Shown piece by piece: positions 8,072 to 16,826 of a stretch of 64,000 bases of DNA. The translations under genes and the position numbers were made by a program. Numbering within the stretch: position 1 is the first letter of the stretch; each line of letters starts with the position of its first letter. Origin of the DNA: Micromonospora rifamycinica. Lineage in GTDB: Bacteria; Actinomycetota; Actinomycetes; Mycobacteriales; Micromonosporaceae. Location of the stretch: the NCBI RefSeq assembly GCF_900090265.1, contig NZ_LT607752.1, positions 1,798,001-1,862,000 of the forward strand. Direction: 5' to 3'. The notes below the pieces were generated by a model. The model was not told where the DNA came from and searched no databases. It saw only the letters and a program-made list of their open reading frames with translations.

Positions 8072-10828
8072 TCAGGCCGAATCCGCCATGGTGGGCATGC
8101 ACGCCGCCGCAAGGTCCGCCCGGTTCGTCACCTTGAGCTTCCGGTACGCCTTGGTGAGGTGCTGCTCGACGGTGCTCACGGTGATGTAGAGCTTCTGCGC
8201 GATCTCCCGGTTGGTGTGCCCGGTGGCCGCAAGCGCGGTGACCCGGCGCTCGGCCCGGCTCAGCTTCACCAGCCCGCCGTTGGGCTGCTTCGTCACCATC
8301 GACTCGACGTGCTCGTCGGAGGACTGGTGCAACAGGCTCCGGCGCAGCGGCTCGGCCCGACACTCGGTCGCCAGCCGCAGCGCCTGCTGGAACGCCGCGT
8401 TCGCCCGCTGCCGCTCCCCCATCGCCTGGTGCACCTGGTGCAGGTCGGCCAGCGCGCTCGCCAGCTCGAAGCGGTCGCCGCAGGCGTGCAGCACCTCGAC
8501 GGCCTCGCGCAGCAGCTGCAGGCGTCCGTGGGTGCCGCTACAGGCGGCCATGGCCCGCAGCGAGATGCCGGCCGTCCGGGTCAGCCCCTGCCGGGCGCCC
8601 CTCAACTGGGCACCGGCCAGCTTCTGTGCCCGCTCGCGGTCCCCCAGCTTGAGGTACAGCCGGGCGGCGGCGCCCCGCCAGGGAACGAAGGCCGGCACGT
8701 CCATCTCCCACTCCGCCGCCAGCTCCCCGCAGGTCAGCAGGTCGCTCATCGCGGCGTGCCAGCGCTCGCACGCGGAGAGGTAGAGCCCGCGCGCGTAGAG
8801 GTAGCGCAGGCCGAACCGGGTCTTGAACATCTCCTGCGGCACCGGGGCCTTGGCGTAGGCGCCGGCCGCGTCGAGGTCCCCCATCATCGTGGTCGCCTGG
8901 ATGAACGTGGCCAGCGGCGCCCCCACCGCCACGCCCCAGCCGCGCGGGGCGATCCGGTCGAGGGCGGCGCGGGCGTACCGTGCGGCGTTGGGCAGGTCCC
9001 CCTGGTACAGCGCGATCTCCCCGCGGACGGCTTCGAGCCGGGCGCTCCACGTCGGTGCGTAGCGTTCCGCCGCCGCCGCGAGCAGCGGATCACACCAGGT
9101 GAGCGCCCGGTCCGCGTGATCGGAATAGAGCAGGGCCAGCAGCGCCGCCTCGGCCGGTTCCAGGGTGGCCTCGTCGACCTCGGTGCCGCAGCCGCGCAGG
9201 ATGTCCTCGGCGCGGCGCACGACGTCCACGGCACCACGGGTCAGCACCTCCGACAGCAGCGCCGCGCCGAGCAGGTGCTCGTCGGCCACCTCCGCACCGT
9301 CGGGTGTCCCCGGTCGCCGCGGCACCTCGGGCACCATCCTGGACAGCGGCGGGTGCCAGGACCGCAGCCACCGCCGGATCATGCCGAGTTCGGCGTCGCG
9401 CCGATCGCCACCGGCCCCGCCGGCACGGCCCGTCGCATCGATGACCTCCATCGCCTCCCCGGTCATGCCGTGCCAGACCAGCGACCTCGCCACCGCGCTG
9501 ACCTGCCGGTCGGAGAGCAGGCCGCGGCGGGACGGCTCGATCAGCAGGGACACGTGGCGGACGGCGGCGACCGGGTTGCGCCGCCACACGACCCCGGCCA
9601 ACCGGGCGAGCACCGAGGCCCGCTCGTGGTCGTCCGGGCTGCTCTCGAACGCCAGGCCGAGACAGTCGCAGGCGAAGTCGAGATCGTCGGAGGCGATGGC
9701 GACCTCCGCGGCCTCACGCAGCAGGCGCTGGGTCCACCGTTGCCGTGTCCCGTCCGTCTCCAGCAGGTGCCGGGCCACCGTCGAGGCCGAGGCGCCCTGC
9801 ACGTAGAGCAGCTCGGCCGCGCGTTCGTGCAGCCTGCGTCGCTCCTGGGGGCGCAGGTCCGCCAGGACGGCGGCCCCGCTGGCCGGGTTGCGGAAGTCCC
9901 CGCCGGTCACCAGCCCGGCCAGTTCCAGCCGGCGTAGCGCGGTCCGGGTCTGCTCCTGGCCGAGTTCGACCAGGTCGGCGAGCAGCCCGACGCCGGTGGG
10001 CCGCCCCAGGATCGCGATGCCGCGCGCGACGGCCAGGGAGTGCGGCGAGCTGCGGTGCAGACAGGCCACGACGGCCTGGCCGAACGCGATGTCGGGACGG
10101 CGCGGATCCGCCCCGCGCAGGTCGTCGAGCAGCGCGCGTACCAGCAGCGGATTGCCGCCGCTGAGCCGGTGGATGTCCGCTCCGGACAGCGGCAGGGCGG
10201 TCCGGTCCGGCTGCGCACGTACCAGGGCGGTGACCCCCTCGACCGACAACAGGGTGAGGTCGATGCGCCGCCAGTGGTCGTTGCGCAGCAGCTCGGCCTG
10301 GACCAGCGCGGTCGCCGCGTTCTCGTCGTCGGACTGGGTGAACACGAGCAGCGCCGAGGTCCGCCGCAACCGCGAGGCGAGGTCGAGCAGTTCGCGCAGG
10401 GATTCCCGGTCGGCGCACTGGACGTCATCGACCGTGATCACCACGGGGCGGTCGGTGGTCCAGGTCAGCAGTTCGGCGTAGAGGACGCGCAACGCCTGCG
10501 TGCCGGCGGCGTCCGCCGGGTTCGTCGACGGGACCGCGTCGACGAGCCGGTCCATCTGTGCCCGGAGCCGTCCGGGGGCGGTGCCCGCCCCGAACAGCTG
10601 CACCAGGACGTCGAACGGCACCTCGGCCCCGGACCGCTTCGCGGTGGCGCTGAGGAGGAGCGCGCCGGCCCGCAGCGCCCGTTCCGCGAACGCGTCCAGC
10701 ACCTCCGTCTTTCCGCACCCGACCGGCCCACTGATCAGAGCCAGTTGGCCCACCCCGCTCCGGCATGCCGAGAGCATCTCGTCGAGGGCAAGGAGTTCGT
10801 TAGTTCGCTCTGTCAGCGCCATGGACAT
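8072..10828 (-). CDS. LAL-family (large ATP-binding LuxR) transcriptional activator
   Basis: A 918-residue regulator. The N-terminus carries an AAA-type Walker A loop (GPVGCGKTE, about residue 35), followed by a Walker B-like VVITVDDVQ. A long helical TPR-like middle follows, and the last 65 residues are a LuxR/NarL helix-turn-helix (LSRAERRVTALAATG then REIAQKLYITVSTVEQHL). This MalT-like layout is typical of pathway-specific activators of polyketide clusters such as PikD. ATG 10828 was chosen, with GGGGAAG a few bases upstream; ATG 10822 is also possible. It is the only transcription factor inside the cluster part of the window, so it is the likely binder of the repeated ACCCCTA motif in the cluster promoters. 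Confidence 0.93.
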   Translation of the reverse strand: MSMALTERTNELLALDEMLSACRSGVGQLALISGPVGCGKTEVLDAFAERALRAGALLLSATAKRSGAEVPFDVLVQLFGAGTAPGRLRAQMDRLVDAVPSTNPADAAGTQALRVLYAELLTWTTDRPVVITVDDVQCADRESLRELLDLASRLRRTSALLVFTQSDDENAATALVQAELLRNDHWRRIDLTLLSVEGVTALVRAQPDRTALPLSGADIHRLSGGNPLLVRALLDDLRGADPRRPDIAFGQAVVACLHRSSPHSLAVARGIAILGRPTGVGLLADLVELGQEQTRTALRRLELAGLVTGGDFRNPASGAAVLADLRPQERRRLHERAAELLYVQGASASTVARHLLETDGTRQRWTQRLLREAAEVAIASDDLDFACDCLGLAFESSPDDHERASVLARLAGVVWRRNPVAAVRHVSLLIEPSRRGLLSDRQVSAVARSLVWHGMTGEAMEVIDATGRAGGAGGDRRDAELGMIRRWLRSWHPPLSRMVPEVPRRPGTPDGAEVADEHLLGAALLSEVLTRGAVDVVRRAEDILRGCGTEVDEATLEPAEAALLALLYSDHADRALTWCDPLLAAAAERYAPTWSARLEAVRGEIALYQGDLPNAARYARAALDRIAPRGWGVAVGAPLATFIQATTMMGDLDAAGAYAKAPVPQEMFKTRFGLRYLYARGLYLSACERWHAAMSDLLTCGELAAEWEMDVPAFVPWRGAAARLYLKLGDRERAQKLAGAQLRGARQGLTRTAGISLRAMAACSGTHGRLQLLREAVEVLHACGDRFELASALADLHQVHQAMGERQRANAAFQQALRLATECRAEPLRRSLLHQSSDEHVESMVTKQPNGGLVKLSRAERRVTALAATGHTNREIAQKLYITVSTVEQHLTKAYRKLKVTNRADLAAACMPTMADSA

Positions 10829-10888
10829 CCCGCTTCCCCGTATGTCGCTGCGGTCGCCGGTGCCCGGCGGCACCGGCGGCCGCGGCTG

Positions 10889-12214
10889 TCATTTGCCGCT
10901 TGTCGCGTCTGCCCCCGGCTTGTCCGCCGCGGCCGGCAGGGGGCCGGTGGGGGTCTTCGAGCCGCTGTTCGCCGGCTTCTTCGACGGGTTGGTGGAGACG
11001 CCCGCCGCGTCCGGGGCCGACTCGAACTCCGGCGGCACCGGATAGTCGGGCATGAGATAGCGGGGGCCCTGGCGCTTCACCTCGTCGGGGATCATCGCGC
11101 CGAGCCCGCCGTCCTCGTTGACGCCCTTCTCGATGATCGCCATGGAGTGGAAGAAGTGGATCCCCACCACGCTGCGATCGGTCGGCCTGCGCCGGTAGGT
11201 CGTGTCCGACACCAGCGCCTCGTAGTTCAGGCCGTCGACCATCTGCTTGAGATAGCCGACACCGGTGGCGGGATTCGAGAAATCGCTGCTCGATCCGCCG
11301 AATCCGGGCCAGTACGACGTCTCCATGTCCTCGATGACATAGAGGCCGTCCTCGGCGAGCCGCGGAAAGAGGTACTCGAACGACCTGATCTGGTCGGAAC
11401 AGAAGTGGCTGCCGTCGTCGATGACGATGTCCAGCTCGCCGGTCTCCTCCAGCACCGTGGCCAGGAATTCGGGATCGGCCTGGTTGCCCCGGAACGTGCG
11501 GAGCCGCTGCGTCTCCAGGAAACGCTTGTCCTCGATATCGATCCCGAAGACCAGCGCCCTCGGAAAATAGCGCTTCCACATCTCCAGCGAGGCACCGCCA
11601 CGGTCGGCCTCCTGAAAACCGCCGATGCCGATCTCGAGGATGCGTACCGGCCGGTCGCGGTAGGCGGCGAAGAACCGCTGGTACTGGCGGGCGTACCAGC
11701 GGGCGCCCCATTTGTCGGACCCGAAACGCAGGGCGAGACCGGCCAGGTCGGCGTTGTGCCGGCTCCGCTGGGCGAACAGCTCGCCCCACGGCAGGCCGGT
11801 GCCCCGGTCGCCGGCCGCGAGGATGTCCGCCACCTGCGCGGGGTCGGCGCAGGCGGCGGGCCCGAAGACCGCGCGCAGCATGCCCGCGAAGGCCGGGAGG
11901 TCCTGGTGGATGCGTACGTCGGCGTCGGCGGCGGCGGCCCGGGAAAGGTCCTGGCTCCAGGGCAGCGGCTCGACCGTCACCGTGTCCCGCTCGGCCCGGA
12001 CGAGGTAGCCCACCACGTGGCGGGCGATCTCGAGGTCGTGTTGCACGACCAATTTCTCCCGGCCGTCGTATGGCAGGACGTCCAGCAGAACCTCCTGGTA
12101 CAGCAACTCCAGGACGTAGTGATGCTGCAACCGGTTCGCGATTCGGAGAGTCGCTTCGTCGTCCACGCCCGCCGCGTTTGTCAAATCGCCGATCGCAGCC
12201 ATTCTGCTATCCAT
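10889..12214 (-). CDS. Sugar O-methyltransferase, MycE/TylE-like
   Basis: About 441 residues. It has an N-terminal helical domain and then a class I SAM fold with motif I ILEIGIGGFQE and the metal/substrate segment DIVIDDGSHF. These features and the preceding LRFGSDKWG match the MycE/TylE group of metal-dependent macrolide sugar 2-O- or 3-O-methyltransferases. The last 40 or so residues form a Pro/Ala/Lys/Ser-rich tail not expected in that family. ATG 12214 was chosen, with AAGGA 13 bases upstream; GTG 12226 and ATG 12202 are alternatives. In a fidaxomicin-type pathway it would methylate O-2 of the rhamnosyl unit (TiaS5-like role). Position and family support this, but regiochemistry is inference. 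Confidence 0.88.
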   Translation of the reverse strand: MDSRMAAIGDLTNAAGVDDEATLRIANRLQHHYVLELLYQEVLLDVLPYDGREKLVVQHDLEIARHVVGYLVRAERDTVTVEPLPWSQDLSRAAAADADVRIHQDLPAFAGMLRAVFGPAACADPAQVADILAAGDRGTGLPWGELFAQRSRHNADLAGLALRFGSDKWGARWYARQYQRFFAAYRDRPVRILEIGIGGFQEADRGGASLEMWKRYFPRALVFGIDIEDKRFLETQRLRTFRGNQADPEFLATVLEETGELDIVIDDGSHFCSDQIRSFEYLFPRLAEDGLYVIEDMETSYWPGFGGSSSDFSNPATGVGYLKQMVDGLNYEALVSDTTYRRRPTDRSVVGIHFFHSMAIIEKGVNEDGGLGAMIPDEVKRQGPRYLMPDYPVPPEFESAPDAAGVSTNPSKKPANSGSKTPTGPLPAAADKPGADATSGK

Positions 12215-12293
12215 CAAGACAACCACATCCTTGGTCGATCGTCACCACGGGGCATGCCGAGGTAATGACTATCACCGCTGGCCCGGCGGGGTA

Positions 12294-12320
12294 ACCCCTA
12301 GATCCCAGCGACCATAGGGG
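12294..12320. promoter_or_regulatory. Putative LAL operator upstream of the O-methyltransferase
   Basis: ACCCCTA (12294-12300) and TAGGGG (12315-12320) face each other across 14 bp, forming an inverted repeat 80 to 106 bp upstream of the methyltransferase start. Confidence 0.5.
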
Positions 12321-12649
12321 CCATGGATTCCCAGTTCACACGGGGTGAGGACGAATCGCTCAACTCTCCGACGCACATTGGACGCACAGCATATTACATT
12401 GACGTCTATCATTCACAGTAGAACGTTGACCGCAGGCCATGGGTTACCACACCGGGCCGATCGGACGTCAGTACAGCCAGACCTGACATCCCCCTCCTTG
12501 ATTGACGCTGATCAGTCGCTCAGACCAACTTACTCGCTGTCAGTGTGCCAGGCATCACCCAGAGCAACAAGATTTGGCGCGGGAAGGGCGGCGATGCCCC
12601 GGCATGCAGGGCAAACGCCCGAACCGGGTACTGCGTACCAGATTGTGGT

Positions 12650-12676
12650 ACCCCTTGCCCGGCAGATCTAGGGGTT
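12650..12676. promoter_or_regulatory. Putative LAL operator upstream of the second P450
   Basis: ACCCCTT (12650-12656) and CTAGGGGTT (12668-12676) form an inverted repeat with a 12-bp gap between hexamers, 81 to 107 bp upstream of the P450 ATG. Spacing to the gene matches that of the sister site on the other strand. Confidence 0.5.
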
Positions 12677-12756
12677 AACGACCGTCGCTACCGCCGCTAG
12701 CTTCGATCTGGCCTCGCGCGCCCGAGTAGCCGGGGCCAGCCGACCACGGAGGCACC

Positions 12757-13932
12757 ATGCCAGACGCCAGGTTCCCGTTCCCGGAGTCCGGGGGCGCAGG
12801 CCCCGCACCGCAGTTCGACGAGATCCCCGATCGTCGTCCCTGCCCCGTAGCCCTCTACGGCGGCGCTCCGGCGCTGCTGCTCACCGCGTACGAAGACGTA
12901 CGCCGGGTGGTCACGGATCCGCGTTTCGACCGGGTCGGCGCCGCCCGGGTCGGGCTCACCAACCGCTCCCCCGACTCGCTCGAGCACGACAGCGCCGACG
13001 CCCCCGACCCGGCCCGCCGACGCCGGACCATCACGACGGCGTTCACCGCCCGGCGCGCACAGACGCTGATCCCGCAGATCGAAGCCATCGTCGCCGAACT
13101 GATCGACGACCTTCGCGCCGGCGGCGACCGGGCCGAGTTCCACGACGCCTTCGCCCAGCCCCTGGCGGTCCGGGTGATCTGCCTGCTGCTCGGCATCCCC
13201 TACACGAACTACGAGACGTTCGGCCCGCTCGTGGAGATCGTCATGTCCGCCACGGCGTACCCGCCCGAGCAGGTCCGCCAGGCACACGGTCAACTCTTCG
13301 CCGACTTCGCCGAACTCTACGACCGACGCGCCGCCCAGCAGGATCCGCCGCAGGACGTCCTCACCGACCTCATCGCGGCGACCCGCTCCGGCGAGCCGAT
13401 GAGCCGGGAGGACGCCATCCACGCCGGGTACGGCCTACTGATGGCCGGGTACGAGACCACCAGCCACCAGCTCGCCATCTGCCTCTACCTGCTGCTGTCC
13501 GAGCGGGACCGCTGGGAGCGGCTGCGCGCCGAGCCGGAGCTCGTCCCGACCGCCGTGGAGGAACTGCTGCGCTACACCTCGCTGCTCTCCACCGGTGGTG
13601 CGCCGCACATCGCCGGCGCCCCGGCGACGCTGGGCGACGCGCCGGTCGAGCCGGGCCAGGTCGTGGTGCCGGTGTTCGCGGCGGCGAACCGGGATCCCCG
13701 GGCGTTCGACCGGCCCGACGAGATCCTCCTGGACCGCAGCCCCAACCCCCACCTGGCGTTCGGGCACGGCCGGCACGTCTGCCTCGGCGCGTCCCTGGCC
13801 CGCATCGAGTTGACCACCGCGATCTCGGCCCTGCTGCGGGAACTGCCCACGCTGCGGCTGACCGGGACGCAACTCGGGTGGCGCGAGGGGAGGTTCATCC
13901 GGGGCCTCACCGCCCTGCCGGTGCGGTGGTGA
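12757..13932 (+). CDS. Cytochrome P450 (second tailoring hydroxylase)
   Basis: A 391-residue soluble P450 with AGYETT in helix I, EELLRY as the ExxR motif and FGHGRHVCLG carrying the heme cysteine. ATG 12757 has GGAGG five bases upstream. It ends 13 bp from the convergent carboxylase gene. It differs clearly from the P450 at 3946-5145, so the two probably act at different positions of the macrolide; fidaxomicin-type compounds carry two P450-introduced hydroxyls. It has its own promoter with the cluster inverted repeat and so appears to be co-regulated with the O-methyltransferase on the other strand. Confidence 0.93.
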   Translation: MPDARFPFPESGGAGPAPQFDEIPDRRPCPVALYGGAPALLLTAYEDVRRVVTDPRFDRVGAARVGLTNRSPDSLEHDSADAPDPARRRRTITTAFTARRAQTLIPQIEAIVAELIDDLRAGGDRAEFHDAFAQPLAVRVICLLLGIPYTNYETFGPLVEIVMSATAYPPEQVRQAHGQLFADFAELYDRRAAQQDPPQDVLTDLIAATRSGEPMSREDAIHAGYGLLMAGYETTSHQLAICLYLLLSERDRWERLRAEPELVPTAVEELLRYTSLLSTGGAPHIAGAPATLGDAPVEPGQVVVPVFAAANRDPRAFDRPDEILLDRSPNPHLAFGHGRHVCLGASLARIELTTAISALLRELPTLRLTGTQLGWREGRFIRGLTALPVRW

Positions 13933-13945
13933 TCCCGGCGCGCGG

Positions 13946-15376
13946 TCACAGGGGGATGTTGCCGTGGCTGCCCCGGCCCGCCGTGGCGGTGGCCAACGCC
14001 TCGGCGATCCGCCGACGGCTCGCGGCCGGGTCGATCACCTCGTCGATCATCCCCAGCCCCAGTCCGCGCCGGGTGCCACCGGAGATGCGGCGGTGCTCGG
14101 TGACCAGTTCCCGGCGTAGGCGGTCCCGGTCGGCCTCCGGCGCGGCGGCCAGGGCACGGCGGTGCAGGATGCCCACCGCAGCCTCCGGCCCCATCACGTC
14201 GACCTCGGCGTCCGGCCAGGTCAGCACGGTGGTGGCACCGAGCGACCGGGAGTTCATCGCGATGTAGGCACCGCCGTACGACTTGCGCACCACCAGGGTC
14301 ACCCGGGGCACCACCGCTTCGCCGAAGGCGTACAGCAACTTGGCGCCGCGGCGGATCACCCCGCCCCACTCCTGGTTCAGGCCCGGCAGGTAGCCCGGCA
14401 CGTCGACCAGCACCAGCAGCGGGGTGCCGAACGCGTCGCAGGTACGGACGAACCGGGCCGCCTTCTCCGCGCTGAGCGAGTCGAGACAGCCGCCGCGGTG
14501 CAGCGGGTTGTTGGCCACCACGCCGATCGCCCGACCGGCGAGCCGGCCGAAGCCCACCACGATGTTGCGGGCCCAACGCGGTTGCAGCTCCAGGAAGGCG
14601 GGTTCCCCGTCAGCCGGCCCGTCGAGCAGGCGCGCGATCAGCGGGTGGACGTCGTAGGCGCGTCGTGCCGACGCCGGCAGGACGTCGACCAGGCCCTCGT
14701 CGTCCGTGACCGAGGACAGGTCGAACCAGCCGGGGCGGCTGAACACCCCGACGAGGTGCCGGGTGGCGGCGTACGCCTCGGTCTCCGAGCCGGCGCTCAC
14801 GTGCACGACGCCGGACTTGCGCCCGTGGGCCTCGACGCCACCCAGCCCCTCCATGTCGATCTGCTCACCGGTGACCGAGCGGACCACGTCGGGGCCGGTC
14901 ACGAACATCCGGCCGCCGTCGGCCATCACCACCACGTCGGTGAGCGCCGGTCCGTACGCGGCGGCACCGGCGGCCGGCCCCAGGACGACCGAGATCTGCG
15001 GAACCCGCCCGGAGGCCCGGATGATCGCGGCGAAGATCCGCCCGACGCCGTCCATCGACTGGATGCCCTCGGTCAGCCGGGCTCCGCCGGAGTGCCAGAG
15101 CCCGATCACGGGGAGCCGGTCCCGTACCGCGAGGTCGATGGCGGTCACGATCTGCCTGCTCTCCTCGGCGCCGAGGGAGCCGCCGGCCCGGGTCGCGTCG
15201 GTGCAGAAGAGCACCACCGGGCTGCCGCCGATCCGGGCGTGCCCGGCCTTGACCGCGTCGTGCGGACCGAAGAGCCGCAGCGAACCCGGGTCGGCCAGTC
15301 GCGCCAGCCGGGTCAGCGGCGCACGGGGATCGCCCGTGCCCGGATCCACCGCGTCACCCAGCTCGGCCGTCGTCAT
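13946..15376 (-). CDS. Acyl-CoA carboxylase carboxyltransferase (beta) subunit
   Basis: A 476-residue carboxyltransferase of the propionyl/acetyl-CoA carboxylase beta family. It has two crotonase-like halves with glycine-rich oxyanion loops (GGARLTEG and later RKSYGGAYIAM). It would transfer CO2 from biotin to propionyl- or butyryl-CoA to give methylmalonyl- or ethylmalonyl-CoA extender units. No biotin-carrier alpha subunit is present here, so it must share one encoded elsewhere. ATG 15376 follows the CCR stop by ten bases with GAGG eight bases upstream, so the three extender genes form one operon. It is likely a cluster-dedicated copy (a tiaL-like role) supplying precursors. Confidence 0.92.
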   Translation of the reverse strand: MTTAELGDAVDPGTGDPRAPLTRLARLADPGSLRLFGPHDAVKAGHARIGGSPVVLFCTDATRAGGSLGAEESRQIVTAIDLAVRDRLPVIGLWHSGGARLTEGIQSMDGVGRIFAAIIRASGRVPQISVVLGPAAGAAAYGPALTDVVVMADGGRMFVTGPDVVRSVTGEQIDMEGLGGVEAHGRKSGVVHVSAGSETEAYAATRHLVGVFSRPGWFDLSSVTDDEGLVDVLPASARRAYDVHPLIARLLDGPADGEPAFLELQPRWARNIVVGFGRLAGRAIGVVANNPLHRGGCLDSLSAEKAARFVRTCDAFGTPLLVLVDVPGYLPGLNQEWGGVIRRGAKLLYAFGEAVVPRVTLVVRKSYGGAYIAMNSRSLGATTVLTWPDAEVDVMGPEAAVGILHRRALAAAPEADRDRLRRELVTEHRRISGGTRRGLGLGMIDEVIDPAASRRRIAEALATATAGRGSHGNIPL

Positions 15377-15386
15377 CTGCGGAGCC

Positions 15387-16826
15387 TCATCTCTGCGGGG
15401 CGGCGGCCGCGGCGGCGGCCGGGGCGGGGGCGGCGGCCGGGGCGGCGGCCGGGGCGGGGGCGGCGGCCGGGGCGGGGGCGGCGGCCGGGGCGGCGGTCCG
15501 GAACCGGTTGATCGCGTTCTCGTGGCGGACCCGCGTCTCCGGGTCCGAGACGCCGCTTCCCTCGTCGGCGAGACAGAGCACGCCGACCTTGCCGTGGTGC
15601 TGGTTGCCGTGCACCTCGTCGACCGCCTGCCCCACCCGGTCGAGGGGGTAGACCGCCGACAGCGTCGGATGGATCCGGCCCCGGGTCACCAGACGGTTCG
15701 CCAGCCAGGCCTCCCGGTAGTTGGCGAAGTGGGAGCCGACGATGCGCTTGAGGTGCATCCACAGGTACCGGTTGTCGAACTCGTGCCGGAAACCGGAGGT
15801 GGAGGCGCAGGTCACGATGACGCCGCCACGGCGCGCGACGTAGACGGACGCGCCGAACGTCTCCCGCCCGGGATGCTCGAACACGATGTCCGGGTCGTCG
15901 CCGCCGGTCAGCTCGCGGATCCGCTCGCCGAGCCGCCGCCACTCGCGCGGATCCGGGGTCTGGTCGTCGGCCCAGAACCGGTACTGCTCGACGCTGCGGT
16001 CGATCACCGCGGCGGCCCCCATCGCCCGGCAGATCTCGGCCTTCTGCGCGTTCGAGACGACACAGATGGGGGTTCCGCCGCCGTTGAGGACGTACTGGGT
16101 GGCGTACGAACCCAGACCGCCGGCCGCGCCCCAGATCAGCACGTTGTCGCCCTGCCGCATGACCGCGCCGTGCGGGGAGACCAGCTGCCGGTAGGCGGTG
16201 GAGTTCACCAGCCCGGGCGCGGCGGCCTCCTCCCAGGTCAGGTGCGCCGCCTTGGGCATCAGCTGGTTGGCCTTGACCAGGGCGAGTTCGCCGAGACCGC
16301 CGAAGTTGGTCTCGTATCCCCAGATGCGTTGCTGCGGGTCGAGCATCGTGTCGTCGTGGCCCTCCGGCTCCTCCAGCTCGACCGAGAGGCAGTGCGCGAC
16401 CACCCGGTCGCCGGGATGCCACAGCCGCACCCCGGGTCCGGTCCGCAGCACGACTCCGGAGAGATCGGAGCCGACCACGTGGTACGGCAGGTCGTGCCGG
16501 GCCGCGAGGCCACCGGTGCGGGCGTACCGCTTGAGGAACCGGAACGTCGGCACCGGGGCGGACAGCGCGCTCCACACGGTGTTGTAGTTGATCGAGCTGG
16601 CCATGACGGCGACCAGGGCCTCGCCCGGTCCGGGCTCGGGGGTCGCCACCTCGCGCAGGTGCAGCGCCTTGCCGGGCTGCCGGTCCGCCACCGCCATCGC
16701 GGCGTACCTCTCCTGCTCCTCTTCCAGGAGCACGGCCGCCCGGTAGCCCGGCGGCACGGGCAGCGCCTCGACGGCGGCGCGGTCGGTGCCCGCCGACTCC
16801 AGGGTCTCCACGAAGGCACGGTTCAT
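15387..16826 (-). CDS. ccr: Crotonyl-CoA carboxylase/reductase
   Basis: A 479-residue medium-chain dehydrogenase/reductase of the CCR family. It reductively carboxylates crotonyl-CoA to ethylmalonyl-CoA using NADPH and CO2. Family blocks present include SINYNTVWSA near the N-terminus, HPGDRVVAHC, the nucleotide loop WGAAGGLGSYATQ, FEHPGRETFGASV and the C-terminal GNQHHGKVGVL. The start ATG 16826 overlaps the upstream dehydrogenase stop as ATGA. The last 35 or so residues are an Ala/Pro-only tail encoded by a GC-rich repeat, absent from typical family members. A dedicated CCR in a macrolide cluster implies an ethyl branch, as at C8 of the fidaxomicin aglycone. Confidence 0.95.
   Translation of the reverse strand: MNRAFVETLESAGTDRAAVEALPVPPGYRAAVLLEEEQERYAAMAVADRQPGKALHLREVATPEPGPGEALVAVMASSINYNTVWSALSAPVPTFRFLKRYARTGGLAARHDLPYHVVGSDLSGVVLRTGPGVRLWHPGDRVVAHCLSVELEEPEGHDDTMLDPQQRIWGYETNFGGLGELALVKANQLMPKAAHLTWEEAAAPGLVNSTAYRQLVSPHGAVMRQGDNVLIWGAAGGLGSYATQYVLNGGGTPICVVSNAQKAEICRAMGAAAVIDRSVEQYRFWADDQTPDPREWRRLGERIRELTGGDDPDIVFEHPGRETFGASVYVARRGGVIVTCASTSGFRHEFDNRYLWMHLKRIVGSHFANYREAWLANRLVTRGRIHPTLSAVYPLDRVGQAVDEVHGNQHHGKVGVLCLADEGSGVSDPETRVRHENAINRFRTAAPAAAPAPAAAPAPAAAPAAAPAPAAAAAAAPQR
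15400..15498. repeat. GGCGGCCGGGGCGGG-type low-complexity repeat inside ccr
   Basis: About 100 bp made of GGCGGCCGGGGC and GGGGCGGGGGC units at the 3' end of ccr. Read on the coding strand it encodes alternating Ala-Ala-Ala-Pro blocks. Such tracts are prone to slippage, so length differences between strains or assembly errors are likely. Confidence 0.8.

Larger units (their letters stand above)
12215..12756. other. Divergent intergenic region with paired operators
   Basis: This 542-bp stretch separates the O-methyltransferase (minus) from the second P450 (plus) and is noticeably less GC-rich in its centre. It holds one ACCCCTA/TAGGGG pair near each end, about 80 to 107 bp from each start codon. 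It also has GGTAC-type inverted repeats near 12626-12652 and a TTGACG box around 12400. I see no convincing gene in it. Confidence 0.7.

Noticed and set aside
12345..12671. 108-codon frame in the divergent region between the O-methyltransferase and P450
   Set aside because: No ribosome site or recognisable motif; it overlaps the operator and promoter elements and has non-coding composition.
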